Of a DNA stretch of 18,271 nucleotides, positions 7,641 to 15,311 are shown one piece after another; position 1 is the stretch's first letter; every line of letters starts with the position of its first letter. This DNA comes from Candidatus Pelagibacter sp. (GTDB lineage: Bacteria > Pseudomonadota > Alphaproteobacteria > Pelagibacterales > Pelagibacteraceae). The stretch covers positions 1 through 18,271 of the forward strand of contig JAOHFB010000013.1 in the NCBI GenBank assembly GCA_028097785.1. Direction: 5' to 3'. The notes beneath the pieces are model-generated. The model did no database searches, was not told the origin of the DNA, and saw nothing but the letters and a program-made list of their open reading frames with translations. A program made the position numbers and the translations under genes.

Positions 7641-7943
7641 ATGACCACTAAAAAAGTCGTATCTGACTTAAAAAAGATAATACAAATACAAGAAAAGATA
7701 ATTAAAAAACAAGAGAATGAACATAAAATGGTTCATCGACTATTCATTCATTATTTGAATAGATTTGAGGAGTTTTTTCATAAGTATAAATTCCACAGAA
7801 AGCTATGGCTACACTCAGTAAATGACTTCAATGAATTTACTAGAGCTATTTTGCACCCCAATAAAAAGGAAAATATCAAAGGTAAGAAATACGGTGCTAG
7901 AGATTTCCCGATAATTATTAGAGAGGGTAAAGATGATAAATAA
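7641..7943 (+). CDS. 100-aa protein of unknown function, coupled to the primase-like gene
   Basis: Not recognised. The first ~30 residues are a charged helix with heptad-like spacing (VVSDLKKIIQIQEKIIKKQENEHK), likely a short coiled coil. A middle section rich in H, F and R follows (MVHRLFIHYLNRFEEFFHKYKFHRKLWLH), and the tail is basic. There is no signal peptide, membrane helix or clear helix-turn-helix. A good ribosome-binding site (AAAGGTAG) sits 8 bases before the ATG. Its last 11 bases overlap the start of the primase-like gene, so the two are translated together, and a partner, loader or regulator of replication is possible. Small size and position after int would also suit an excisionase, but no sequence feature supports that. 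The reading frame is convincing; the role is not known. Confidence 0.8.
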   Translation: MTTKKVVSDLKKIIQIQEKIIKKQENEHKMVHRLFIHYLNRFEEFFHKYKFHRKLWLHSVNDFNEFTRAILHPNKKENIKGKKYGARDFPIIIREGKDDK

Positions 7944-9444
7944 TTTTACAGATGGTGCTCCAAGGACTGCTAAAGAATGGCAAGACTTAGGTTATGAAGT
8001 TATCCCTTGTAATAGCGAGGGTGTTCCAATCATTAAAGGTTGGGATAAAGACCTTTACGATTCTAAAAAAATTACAGTACCTGCAGATTACATGGAAAAG
8101 AAAAATATTCCTGGTGTGTGGGGTGTAAGGTTAGAAAAGTTAGTTGATCTTGATATTGACAATCCAATACTACAAAAATTTTTAGGCGACATAATTTGTG
8201 GTGCTAAGTTTGGAAGAAAATCAAATCCTATAAGTCACTTATTATTTGAGGGTGTAACAGAATACGAGAGTGTAGTTGTGCCACAAGCATTTGAAAAATA
8301 TTTTAAACAGTTTCCGCATGGTCGAGTGTTGCTAGATATAAGACATGGACAAGATCGTTTCACATATGTGCCTGGTGGATTAAGACCACATAAAAAAAAT
8401 GCAGGTGCAGAAGTTTTGGATTGGATTCACTTCACAGGTTTCATGAAGTACGACACACGAACCAATGCTTTAATGAAAGAGATCTGTTTAAAGACTGCAT
8501 TGTCTGTAATGTTTCCTGCTACAGGTCAACGAGATGTATTTATTACTGCAATAGCAGGTATTTTTGCAAAACATACAGATTGGACAGATGAGAAGATAAA
8601 TCAATTTTGTTTTGATCTTGCTTTTAAATCTGGCTCAGACAATCCATCAAGGTATGCGAGTAAAGGAACTGATGCACGAAAACCAGAGAGCAAACATTTT
8701 GGAATTCCTAAACTTGCAGAAGTTTTAGAAGTTACTCCTGCAGATGTTTCAAAATTATTTAGCTGGGTTGGTGTCAAGGACGCCTCATCAATGTTCTCTG
8801 ACTTAGTTGTATATAATACTGAACCAAAACAATGGCGATTGAAATTTAAAGATCATTGGATTGATATATGGGACACTTCAATATTGCTTTCATATACCAA
8901 AGTAAAAGTTTTAATTTTGGAAACTTGTATGGAAGAACCACCAGAAATAAAACCAAATGATTGGAAAGTCATTCGGATGCAATTACTGCAGAGTGTAAAA
9001 AAAGAAGATGCTCCACCAGAAAGTTCTTATTATGGAATTGTAACAGGAATGTTAATTGAATGGTTTAAAAGAAAATCTTCAAATGCAAATGATGTATATG
9101 ACGACGCAAGATATAACCTGCTTGATAATTGGGGGTGTGTTTATTATGACCATCATTATTGGGTTAAATCTGAAGCAGTTATAAAGCACTTAAAAATACA
9201 AGGACAATCAATAGATGTTAGGAAAGTGGCTCATTTATTTAGAACTGAATTTAATGCTGAACCTACTAAAATCACATTATCAAAAAAAGAGATTAGATGT
9301 TGGAAGATACCCAAAACCAATATTGATGGTTCAAGTGCTGATAATATTGGATCTAATGAACAGTACGAAAAAGCCTATAAGGAGTTTAAAAAGAATAAAG
9401 AAGAAAGATTAGGTCGAGGCTTGTTTGATAAAAATAATTATTAA
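7933..9444 (+). CDS. Primase-polymerase-like replication protein (PrimPol, no helicase domain)
   Basis: 503-aa protein whose first ~170 residues resemble the bifunctional primase/polymerase domain of plasmid, phage and satellite replication proteins. These include AKEWQDLGYEVIPCNSEGVPIIKGWD, a GVWGVRLEKLVDLDID strand with acidic residues D74 and D76 as the probable metal-binding DxD, H102 in ISHLLFEG, and LLDIRHGQDRFTYVPGGLR (133-151). The next block (ATGQRDVFITAIAGIFAKHTDWTDEKI...GIPKLAEVL, ~196-267) resembles the helical region after PrimPol domains. The C-terminal ~220 residues are not recognised. No Walker A motif is present, so it is not a primase-helicase fusion; a host or helper-phage helicase would be needed. 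The ATG is preceded by GAGGGTAAAG and overlaps the upstream gene by 11 bases. The family call comes from motif order and is moderately sure. Confidence 0.75.
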   Translation: MINNFTDGAPRTAKEWQDLGYEVIPCNSEGVPIIKGWDKDLYDSKKITVPADYMEKKNIPGVWGVRLEKLVDLDIDNPILQKFLGDIICGAKFGRKSNPISHLLFEGVTEYESVVVPQAFEKYFKQFPHGRVLLDIRHGQDRFTYVPGGLRPHKKNAGAEVLDWIHFTGFMKYDTRTNALMKEICLKTALSVMFPATGQRDVFITAIAGIFAKHTDWTDEKINQFCFDLAFKSGSDNPSRYASKGTDARKPESKHFGIPKLAEVLEVTPADVSKLFSWVGVKDASSMFSDLVVYNTEPKQWRLKFKDHWIDIWDTSILLSYTKVKVLILETCMEEPPEIKPNDWKVIRMQLLQSVKKEDAPPESSYYGIVTGMLIEWFKRKSSNANDVYDDARYNLLDNWGCVYYDHHYWVKSEAVIKHLKIQGQSIDVRKVAHLFRTEFNAEPTKITLSKKEIRCWKIPKTNIDGSSADNIGSNEQYEKAYKEFKKNKEERLGRGLFDKNNY

Positions 9445-9459
9445 TAGTTATTATTATAC

Positions 9460-9475
9460 TAAGACAGACAGACAC
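9460..9475 (+). repeat. CA-rich motif, copy 2 of 2
   Basis: TAAGACAGACAGACAC, differing from 7533-7548 at a single base. It lies 16 bases after the primase-like gene and about 220 bases before the 219-aa gene. Confidence 0.5.
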
Positions 9476-9529
9476 TTATAAAGTGATGACCGAATTTTAT
9501 AATTTCTAGTTTATTAATAAGAATGATAA

Positions 9530-9621
9530 AAAAGGTTTGTTAGTAATAACACCTTTTACTGATTAGGGGCGTTTGATCACCGCCTCTGATCTGAATAAGT
9601 TTTAGGGGTTACCCTCAGATC
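9530..9621 (+). repeat. Cluster of three hairpins between the primase-like and 219-aa genes
   Basis: Three inverted repeats follow one another. The first is AAAAGGT/ACCTTTT (9530-9536 with 9551-9557), with GTTA/TAAC inside. The second is AGGGGCG/CGCCTCT (9565-9571 with 9581-9587, one G-U pair). The third is GATCTGA/TCAGATC (9588-9594 with 9615-9621), enclosing AGGG/CCCT. The first would look like an intrinsic terminator on the minus strand (followed there by six T), although no minus-strand gene ends here; on the plus strand it could weakly terminate the primase operon. The dense structure and relatively GC-rich patch stand out. A replication origin, packaging signal or leader RNA for the next gene are possible readings. 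Confidence 0.55.
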
Positions 9622-9692
9622 CCTTTAAAAAAGAAAAAAATTCAAAAAAGTAAGGGTTTATTAAAAATATTTAAAATAATTTAAGGGAACAT

Positions 9693-10352
9693 ATGCAAGA
9701 AGATATGACGGATAGATTAGTAAGACTTACTAAACTTTATGATGATGATAGTCCCGTGGTCAGTGATCCAAGATCCATGGAACAAACATTAGAAGATTTT
9801 AAAGCACCAGTAAAAAAACCAAATGCAACAGAATTAGAAAGAATTTTGACTCGACCAAAGCCCTCACAGACTCGTAGAGAACCATTGAAAAAGAAACCTA
9901 ATACCAAGGTTGTAAAATCTAAGGAGGATTTAGAAGAGGACTTTAAGGTAATAGAAATACCTATAATAATGAAAGAGTTTGAGGAATGGATCAAAAATAA
10001 CCCAGGAAAAGAATTTAGAGAATTCCTAAAAGAGCAGGAATACATAAGAAAACAAGACGAACAAAAATTTAAGGACATAGTGCTGGCAGGCGCCCTTGGA
10101 AAGATTGATGATGCTATGTCTGGTATAATGTCAATGGCTATGGGTGGTATTATCAGAGATCCTAGTTACACCTATTACAGCGATGGTGGCAGTGCAAATA
10201 AACCAAAAGATCCAGCAACAAAAATTAAAAAATTAAATTTGGCAGATTATTTCCAATATGGGATGAAGATTGCAGACCTTACTGAGTCTGAAAGAGAAGT
10301 GGTTAATGATCTTCTTAAAAAATCCTTTGGAAAAAACTACTCTGATAAATAA
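9693..10352 (+). CDS. 219-aa hypothetical protein of the element
   Basis: Not recognised. The N-terminal ~90 residues are charged and low in hydrophobics (LKKKPNTKVVKSKEDLEEDF), probably disordered. Residues ~93-130 form a helix rich in E and K. The middle has a small-residue stretch, LAGALGKIDDAMSGIMSMAMGGII (131-154), followed by RDPSYTYYSDGG (155-166). The C-terminus (LNLADYFQYGMKIADLTESEREVVNDLLKKSF) looks like a folded helical tail. Short GG-I/V...YxDGG segments occur in structural or internal virion proteins of marine podoviruses, so a virion-associated or helper-interacting role is conceivable, but this is recall rather than a search. It starts 8 bases after AAGGG, converges on phoB with 42 bases between them, and is the last gene before the Pho cluster. 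Confidence 0.75.
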   Translation: MQEDMTDRLVRLTKLYDDDSPVVSDPRSMEQTLEDFKAPVKKPNATELERILTRPKPSQTRREPLKKKPNTKVVKSKEDLEEDFKVIEIPIIMKEFEEWIKNNPGKEFREFLKEQEYIRKQDEQKFKDIVLAGALGKIDDAMSGIMSMAMGGIIRDPSYTYYSDGGSANKPKDPATKIKKLNLADYFQYGMKIADLTESEREVVNDLLKKSFGKNYSDK

Positions 10353-10394
10353 TAAAGATTAAAGAAGACTGAGGCGTGGCTAGTTATTAAGAAA

Positions 10395-11075
10395 TCAATT
10401 AAGTGAATAGCCTGCTGATCTTACAGTTCTAATTAATTCTTTACTTCCTTTTAGATTAATATTTTGTCTTAATCTTCTTATATGGACATCGATAGTTCTC
10501 GTTTCAACATTAATATTTTCTGACCAAACATTTTCAAGTAATTGTTCTCTTGAATAAACTCTTTTAGGATTTTTTATAAAGAAATTTAATAACTCATATT
10601 CTTTAGGTCCAAGATGAACCTCTGTATCTTTTCTGTAAACACGTCGTGTCATTCTATCTATTTTTAAATCATCAAATAAAACTGTATCTGAAATGACAGA
10701 TGGTTTAGATCTCCGCAAAAGTGCTTTTATACGAGCTAAAAGTTCAGGGAAGCTAAAAGGTTTTGTTATATAATCATCAGCACCTGAGTTAAGTCCTTTA
10801 ACTTTGTCTTCTTCTTCTCCTTTTGCGGTTAACATAATAATAGGAAGATCTTTAAATTTAATATCTTTTTTTAGGTTCTTACAAATTTCTACTCCAGAAA
10901 AATCGGGTAGCATCCAATCTAACAAAATAAGATCAGGTAATTTCTTTTTTATTTCTTTAATGCCATCATTACCATTATCTGAATAAGAAACTTTATAACC
11001 TTCTTTTTCTAAATTGTATTTGATTAATGTAATAATTGGTTCCTCATCTTCAATTATATAGATATTAGCACTCAT
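10395..11075 (-). CDS. phoB: Phosphate response regulator PhoB
   Basis: 226-aa OmpR-type response regulator that, when phosphorylated by PhoR, activates Pho-box promoters. The receiver domain has the acidic pocket E9/D10/E11, phospho-acceptor D53 in LILLDWMLPDFSG, T83 in MLTAK and K105 in ITKPF. The C-terminal winged-helix domain (~130-226) includes LGPKEYELLNFFIKNPKRVYSREQLLENVW, VETRTIDVHIRRLRQNI and the final RTVRSAGYSLN, all very PhoB-like. Its start overlaps the phoU stop as ATGA, so it is the last gene of the phoR-to-phoB cluster. It converges on the 219-aa element gene and no clear terminator separates them. Confidence 0.96.
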   Translation of the reverse strand: MSANIYIIEDEEPIITLIKYNLEKEGYKVSYSDNGNDGIKEIKKKLPDLILLDWMLPDFSGVEICKNLKKDIKFKDLPIIMLTAKGEEEDKVKGLNSGADDYITKPFSFPELLARIKALLRRSKPSVISDTVLFDDLKIDRMTRRVYRKDTEVHLGPKEYELLNFFIKNPKRVYSREQLLENVWSENINVETRTIDVHIRRLRQNINLKGSKELIRTVRSAGYSLN

Positions 11076-11773
11076 GAATTTGAGTCAAAATCTTTTCCTT
11101 TAGGTCTGGCTCCTTCTATATGCTCACCTTCAATTAAATAAAATAATGACTCAGCAATATTAGTTATATGGTCGCCTGCTCTTTCAATATTTTTTGTTAC
11201 AAAAAGTAAGTGCGTAGCTAAATCTAAATTTTTTTTATCTTTACCTAAAAAATCTGCAACTTCATTCATGGCTGTATGCGTTAAATCATCAACTTTTTCA
11301 TCAGTTTTCCAAATTTTTATCGCTAACTCTTTTGATTTTTTTAAGTACGCATCAAGAATATCTTTTAATTGTCTTTGTACCAAGTCACCTAATCTTCTTA
11401 AACTTGCAATTAATTCCTCAGGTAAATCATGTGGAAGAGGTTTAATCTTTTTAGCAACACTTTTTGCTAAATCACCGATACGTTCTAAATCACTAGAAAT
11501 TTTTAATGTTGATATGGTGAGTCTTAAATCAATAGCCATCGGAGCTCTCTTTACAAGCACATTAACTATTTGTTCTTCAATAGTTGCTCTTAATTCATTG
11601 ATCTTAGCATCATTTTTAATAATATTTTCTGCAGCATCTTTATCAACTTTAATGATTGCTTCCATTGAATCTGAAAGTTGTGTTTCCACTAAACTTCCCA
11701 TTTTAATCAAATTATCATTTAAGTTTTGAAGTTCTTCTTCATATGATTTAACTATATGTGATATTTCTGACAT
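11072..11773 (-). CDS. phoU: Phosphate signalling protein PhoU
   Basis: 233-aa all-helical protein with two PhoU repeats, about residues 8-110 (SYEEELQNLNDNLIKMGSLVETQL) and 115-220 (KDILDAYLKKSKELAIKIWKTDEKVDDL). Both contain the metal-binding-type D/E patterns; LKISSDLERIGDLAKSVAKKI in repeat 1 and TKNIERAGDHITNIAESLFYLIEGE in repeat 2 are signatures of PhoU. It links the Pst transporter to PhoR, keeping PhoR in its repressing state when phosphate is plentiful. The ATG directly follows the pstB stop (TAAATG) and its end overlaps phoB, so translation is coupled on both sides. Length is normal. Confidence 0.96.
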   Translation of the reverse strand: MSEISHIVKSYEEELQNLNDNLIKMGSLVETQLSDSMEAIIKVDKDAAENIIKNDAKINELRATIEEQIVNVLVKRAPMAIDLRLTISTLKISSDLERIGDLAKSVAKKIKPLPHDLPEELIASLRRLGDLVQRQLKDILDAYLKKSKELAIKIWKTDEKVDDLTHTAMNEVADFLGKDKKNLDLATHLLFVTKNIERAGDHITNIAESLFYLIEGEHIEGARPKGKDFDSNS

Positions 11774-12541
11774 TTATCCAAACCTCCCTGTGATATAATC
11801 CTGGGTCATTTGATTACCAGGGTTTTTAAATATTTTTTCAGTTGTATCTACTTCAATTATTTTTCCTAAATGGAAAAAACCTGTTCGCTGAGAAACTCTT
11901 ACGGCTTGTGACATTGAATGAGTAACAATTACTATTGTATAACTTTTTTTTAGTTCATCAATTAATTCTTCAATTTTAGCTGTTGCTATAGGATCTAAAG
12001 CAGAACAAGGTTCGTCCATCAATATTACCTCTGGATTTACAGATATAGCTCTTGCTATACATAATCTTTGTTGTTGTCCTCCAGAAAGACCTGTTCCTGG
12101 TTCATCCAGTCTATCTTTTACCTCTTCCCATAATGCTGCTTTTTTTAAACTATTTTCAACAATTTGATCCATATCAGATTTATTATCTGCTAGGCCATGA
12201 ATAGATGGACCATATGAAATGTTGTCATATATACTTTTTGGAAATGGATTAGGTTTTTGAAAAACCATTCCAATTGACTCTCTTAATCTTACTACATCAA
12301 TATTATTATCAATTATTTCCTTATCATCAATTTTAATTGATCCTTCAATTTTACAAATATCAATAACATCATTCATTCTATTGATGCACCTTATAAAAGT
12401 TGATTTTCCACAACCTGATGGACCAATTAATGCTGTAACTTCTTTACTATGAATGTCTAAATTTACATTAAATAATGCTTGTTTTTTCCCATAGTAAACA
12501 TTCAAGTCTTGTGCTTTTATTTTAACGTTATTGCTTATCAT
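11774..12541 (-). CDS. pstB: Phosphate ABC transporter ATPase PstB
   Basis: 255-aa ATP-binding subunit that energises high-affinity phosphate import through PstC/PstA. Visible are Walker [10 protein letters not shown] (residues 40-48), the Q-loop VFQKPNPFP (Q95), the ABC signature LSGGQQQRL (152-160), Walker [15 protein letters not shown] (171-184) and the switch histidine in [17 protein letters not shown] after Walker A is typical of PstB. Two starts are possible: 12547 (MVMISNN) and 12541 (MISNN). The second is chosen because AGGA is then 8 bases upstream, whereas it would be only 1-2 bases from the first. Its ATG shares a base with the pstA stop (TAATG), so translation is coupled. Confidence 0.96.
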   Translation of the reverse strand: MISNNVKIKAQDLNVYYGKKQALFNVNLDIHSKEVTALIGPSGCGKSTFIRCINRMNDVIDICKIEGSIKIDDKEIIDNNIDVVRLRESIGMVFQKPNPFPKSIYDNISYGPSIHGLADNKSDMDQIVENSLKKAALWEEVKDRLDEPGTGLSGGQQQRLCIARAISVNPEVILMDEPCSALDPIATAKIEELIDELKKSYTIVIVTHSMSQAVRVSQRTGFFHLGKIIEVDTTEKIFKNPGNQMTQDYITGRFG

Positions 12542-13800
12542 TACCATTTCCTTTCAAATTTTTGTCTTAGGTAAACTGCTATAAAATTTAATGTAATTAG
12601 AAAACTTAAAAGTATCATAATAGTTGCAGATGTTTTCTCTACAAAACCTCTCTCAGCTTGTTCAGACCATAAATAGACTTGAACAGGTAGTGATGCAGAT
12701 GGATCTGTGGGTATTGAAGGTATATCAACTACAAATGCTACCATTCCTATCAAGATTAGTGGTGCTGTCTCACCTAAAGCTTGAGCTAATCCAATAATAG
12801 TACCAGATAAAGTTCCAGGAATTGCAAGAGGAACAACATGGTGCATTACTGATTGAACTTTAGAGGCACCTACCGCTAATGCACCTTCTCTTATTGATGG
12901 TGGCACAGCCTTTAAAGAAGCTCTGCAAGGAATAATAATTCTAGGTAACGTCATCAATGCAAGAGTAATACCAGCAACTAGAGGAGTTGATCTTGGTAGA
13001 TCAAATGTGCCAAGTAAAATTCCTAAACCCAATAAACCAAATACAATTGATGGAACTGCTGCAAGATTATTTATATTAATTTCTATAAAATCAGTAATTC
13101 GATTTTTAGGTGCAAATTCTTCTAAATATATTGATGCAAATATAGCAATAGGAAAAGATAACAACAAAGTTATAATTATAGTAAAGAAAGATCCAACTAA
13201 AGCTCCACCAATACCAGCAAGTTCTGGGTTTCTTGAATCACCTTTTTGAAATAGATAATTATTAAAAATTTTATCAATTTTATTTTGTTCAACTAACTTG
13301 TCGTACATCATTAACTGAAAATCATTAATTCGTCTTCTGTCTTCAGGTAAGTGTCTTGGGTAATTTCCTTTATGCAATTGATCCATATCATCAGAGGCAG
13401 TTAATTTTAAAATAGTTTTCTTATTTATAAATTCAGGGTTTTTAATTAGAAAATCTCTTACTTCGTATTCATAATCAGGACTAAATAAATTAATTAATGC
13501 TTTTTCTTCTTTTAAACCATTGACTTGATAAACTTTTAATAAGCTTTCAATTGCAAGATCATAATACTCAACATTCTCTAGATCATCTTTGGAAGGATTT
13601 GGGTCTAAATATAAAGAGTCTAAGGTAAAATTAATCTCAACATTTATAATTGTTTTTTGAAAAGCGCTACTACCTTTAGAAAATATTACGTAAATTAAAA
13701 AGACAACAAATAAAATTGCTAGCACAACTGAAGTGATGCCATAAAGCTTAAATCGCTTTTCTGCATTATATCTTTTTTTTATACGTTCTTCTTTAGTCAT
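12541..13800 (-). CDS. pstA: Phosphate ABC transporter permease PstA, with N-terminal extension
   Basis: 419-aa inner-membrane permease. After a cytoplasmic basic start there is one membrane helix ([19 protein letters not shown]). A soluble stretch of roughly 150 residues follows ([21 protein letters not shown]...[19 protein letters not shown]). Then comes the usual permease core with [40 protein letters not shown] and the EAA-type loop [27 protein letters not shown]. The long N-terminal part resembles the DUF3333-type extension of alphaproteobacterial PstA. The frame runs back to a TTG at 13824, but the ATG at 13800 (MTKEERIKK) is preferred. It overlaps the pstC stop by eight bases (TATGACTAA), giving tight coupling. 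Confidence 0.94.
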   Translation of the reverse strand: MTKEERIKKRYNAEKRFKLYGITSVVLAILFVVFLIYVIFSKGSSAFQKTIINVEINFTLDSLYLDPNPSKDDLENVEYYDLAIESLLKVYQVNGLKEEKALINLFSPDYEYEVRDFLIKNPEFINKKTILKLTASDDMDQLHKGNYPRHLPEDRRRINDFQLMMYDKLVEQNKIDKIFNNYLFQKGDSRNPELAGIGGALVGSFFTIIITLLLSFPIAIFASIYLEEFAPKNRITDFIEININNLAAVPSIVFGLLGLGILLGTFDLPRSTPLVAGITLALMTLPRIIIPCRASLKAVPPSIREGALAVGASKVQSVMHHVVPLAIPGTLSGTIIGLAQALGETAPLILIGMVAFVVDIPSIPTDPSASLPVQVYLWSEQAERGFVEKTSATIMILLSFLITLNFIAVYLRQKFERKW

Positions 13801-15196
13801 ATTTTTCTCTATATTTTTTAACAAATCTTAAGGCGATGTAGTTTAAAATTAACGTTGCAAAGAAAAGAGTTAATCCCAAAGCAAAAGCTGATTGAGTTTT
13901 TGGACTATCAAACTCTTGGTCTCCAACCAAAAGCATAACAATCTGTGTTGTAATAGTAGTTGTAGACTCTAAGGGATTTATTGTTAAATTTGCCGCTAAC
14001 CCTGCTGCCATTACAACAATCATAGTCTCACCTATAGCTCTTGATACAGCTAACAAAATAGATCCGACTATTCCTGGTAAGGCCGCAGGTATGACAACTC
14101 TTTTAATTGTTTCAGACTTTGTTGCCCCAACAGCATAAGAGCCATCTCTTAATGATTGAGGTACAGAATTAATTACATCGTCTGATAACGATGATACATA
14201 AGGAATAATCATCACTCCCATAACTAATCCTGCTGCAAGCGCACTTTCAGATGAAACTTCAAGACCAAGCTTTTCACCAAATTCTCTAAAAAAAGGACCT
14301 ACAGTAAGAGCTGCAAAAAAACCATATACGACAGTTGGAATACCAGCCAATATTTCAATAATAGGTTTTGAAAATTTTCTAACCTTAATACTTGCGTACT
14401 CCGCCATATAAATTCCAGAAAATAATCCTATGGGAACAGCAACAGTCATTGCAATCAAGGCTATGAAAGCCGTACCAGCAAAGAGCGGTACAGAACCAAA
14501 AGCATTTTTTAAATCAGCATATTCTTCTGCAGTAATCGCCGATGCATCTCTAACAAAAGCTCTTTGAGGACTCCACGAAGTACCAAATAAAAAATCAAAA
14601 ATATTTATTGCTGAAAAAAACTTTATACTTTCAAATAACAGAGAAAAAATAATCCCAAGAGTGGTCAGTATTGCAACTAAAGAACAAGCAAAAAGTAATC
14701 CAGTTAAAATTTTTTCAACATCATGTCTTGCTTTATTATTTTTTGAAATTCTTTTTATTCCATAAGTAATTGTTAAAACTGCTGTTGATAATAACAAAAC
14801 TACTTTTGAAGATTGAGCAATTGATAAAAATGATTTGTAATCTTCAGCCCCTTGTTTAATTTCATTTGTAATTTTTCCTGAGAAGTTTCCATTATAAAGA
14901 GATACTATTTTTTGATAAATTAGATTTATTTGATCACTCGTATATACATTTAACTCATTTTGACTTAATGTTTGTGAGATTAATCCCTTAATAATTGAAG
15001 CTTCAAATATAGACCAAACTAATAAAATTATTAGTGATGGTAACGCACACCATAAGGCCAAATAATATCCGTAGTAATTAGGTAATGCATTAATTTTGAT
15101 TGATTGACTAGTGGTAATTTTTTTAATTCTTGATCTTCCATATATAAATGAAGTGTAACTAAATATTCCAATCAAAATTAAAATTACTAAATTCAT
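13793..15196 (-). CDS. pstC: Phosphate ABC transporter permease PstC
   Basis: 467-aa inner-membrane permease, longer than the ~320-aa E. coli protein because of an N-terminal region with extra hydrophobic helices (residues ~2-18 and ~43-68) and a soluble loop. The permease core includes FGTSWSPQ, GLFSGIYMAEYASIKVRKF, KPIIEILAGIPTVVYGFFAAL and the EAA-type loop AALPGIVGSILLAVSRAIGETMIVVMAAG, which couples to PstB. Together with PstA it forms the phosphate channel. Its ATG is only about 25 bases from a Pho box, and it is separated from pstS by a terminator, so it heads its own transcript pstC-pstA-pstB-phoU-phoB. Confidence 0.95.
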   Translation of the reverse strand: MNLVILILIGIFSYTSFIYGRSRIKKITTSQSIKINALPNYYGYYLALWCALPSLIILLVWSIFEASIIKGLISQTLSQNELNVYTSDQINLIYQKIVSLYNGNFSGKITNEIKQGAEDYKSFLSIAQSSKVVLLLSTAVLTITYGIKRISKNNKARHDVEKILTGLLFACSLVAILTTLGIIFSLLFESIKFFSAINIFDFLFGTSWSPQRAFVRDASAITAEEYADLKNAFGSVPLFAGTAFIALIAMTVAVPIGLFSGIYMAEYASIKVRKFSKPIIEILAGIPTVVYGFFAALTVGPFFREFGEKLGLEVSSESALAAGLVMGVMIIPYVSSLSDDVINSVPQSLRDGSYAVGATKSETIKRVVIPAALPGIVGSILLAVSRAIGETMIVVMAAGLAANLTINPLESTTTITTQIVMLLVGDQEFDSPKTQSAFALGLTLFFATLILNYIALRFVKKYREKYD

Positions 15197-15221
15197 TTTA
15201 ATGGGACACTATGATTTAAAT

Positions 15222-15239
15222 GTTACAATTTTGTTACAA
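15222..15239 (-). promoter_or_regulatory. Pho box upstream of pstC
   Basis: On the minus strand, TTGTAAC-AAAA-TTGTAAC: two identical 7-base units 4 bases apart, an 11-base period matching the direct-repeat architecture of PhoB sites. It would occupy the -35 position, with CATAGT (about 15213-15208) as a possible -10. This implies PhoB control of pstC-pstA-pstB-phoU-phoB and autoregulation of phoB. Confidence 0.8.
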
Positions 15240-15260
15240 AGTTAAACTGTAAATTGAAAA

Positions 15261-15293
15261 ATAAAAAAAAGACCAGAAATTAATTCTGGTCTT
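15261..15293 (-). terminator. Intrinsic terminator after pstS
   Basis: Perfect 10-bp stem AAGACCAGAA/TTCTGGTCTT (15269-15278 with 15284-15293) with a 5-base loop. Read on the minus strand, the transcript from pstS meets this hairpin 19 bases after its stop and then a run of eight T (15270-15263). It separates pstS from pstC and lies just upstream of the pstC Pho box. Confidence 0.88.
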
Positions 15294-15311
15294 AATTTTA
15301 TATAAACTCAA

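Noticed and set aside
9564..9573. Inverted att-like AGGGGCGTT as the right end of a smaller 3-kb element
   Set aside because: Only nine bases match, in the wrong orientation, with no GGACGT arm motif beside it; kept only as a minor point within the hairpin cluster.
9737..10078. 113-aa minus-strand frame inside the 219-aa gene
   Set aside because: A Ser/Phe-rich shadow typical of antisense AT-rich coding DNA, with no ribosome-binding site; the plus-strand gene has a good one.
10353..10394. An att copy separating the int-primase part from the Pho cluster
   Set aside because: Looked for on both strands; nothing resembling the core is present in the 42 bases between the 219-aa gene and phoB.
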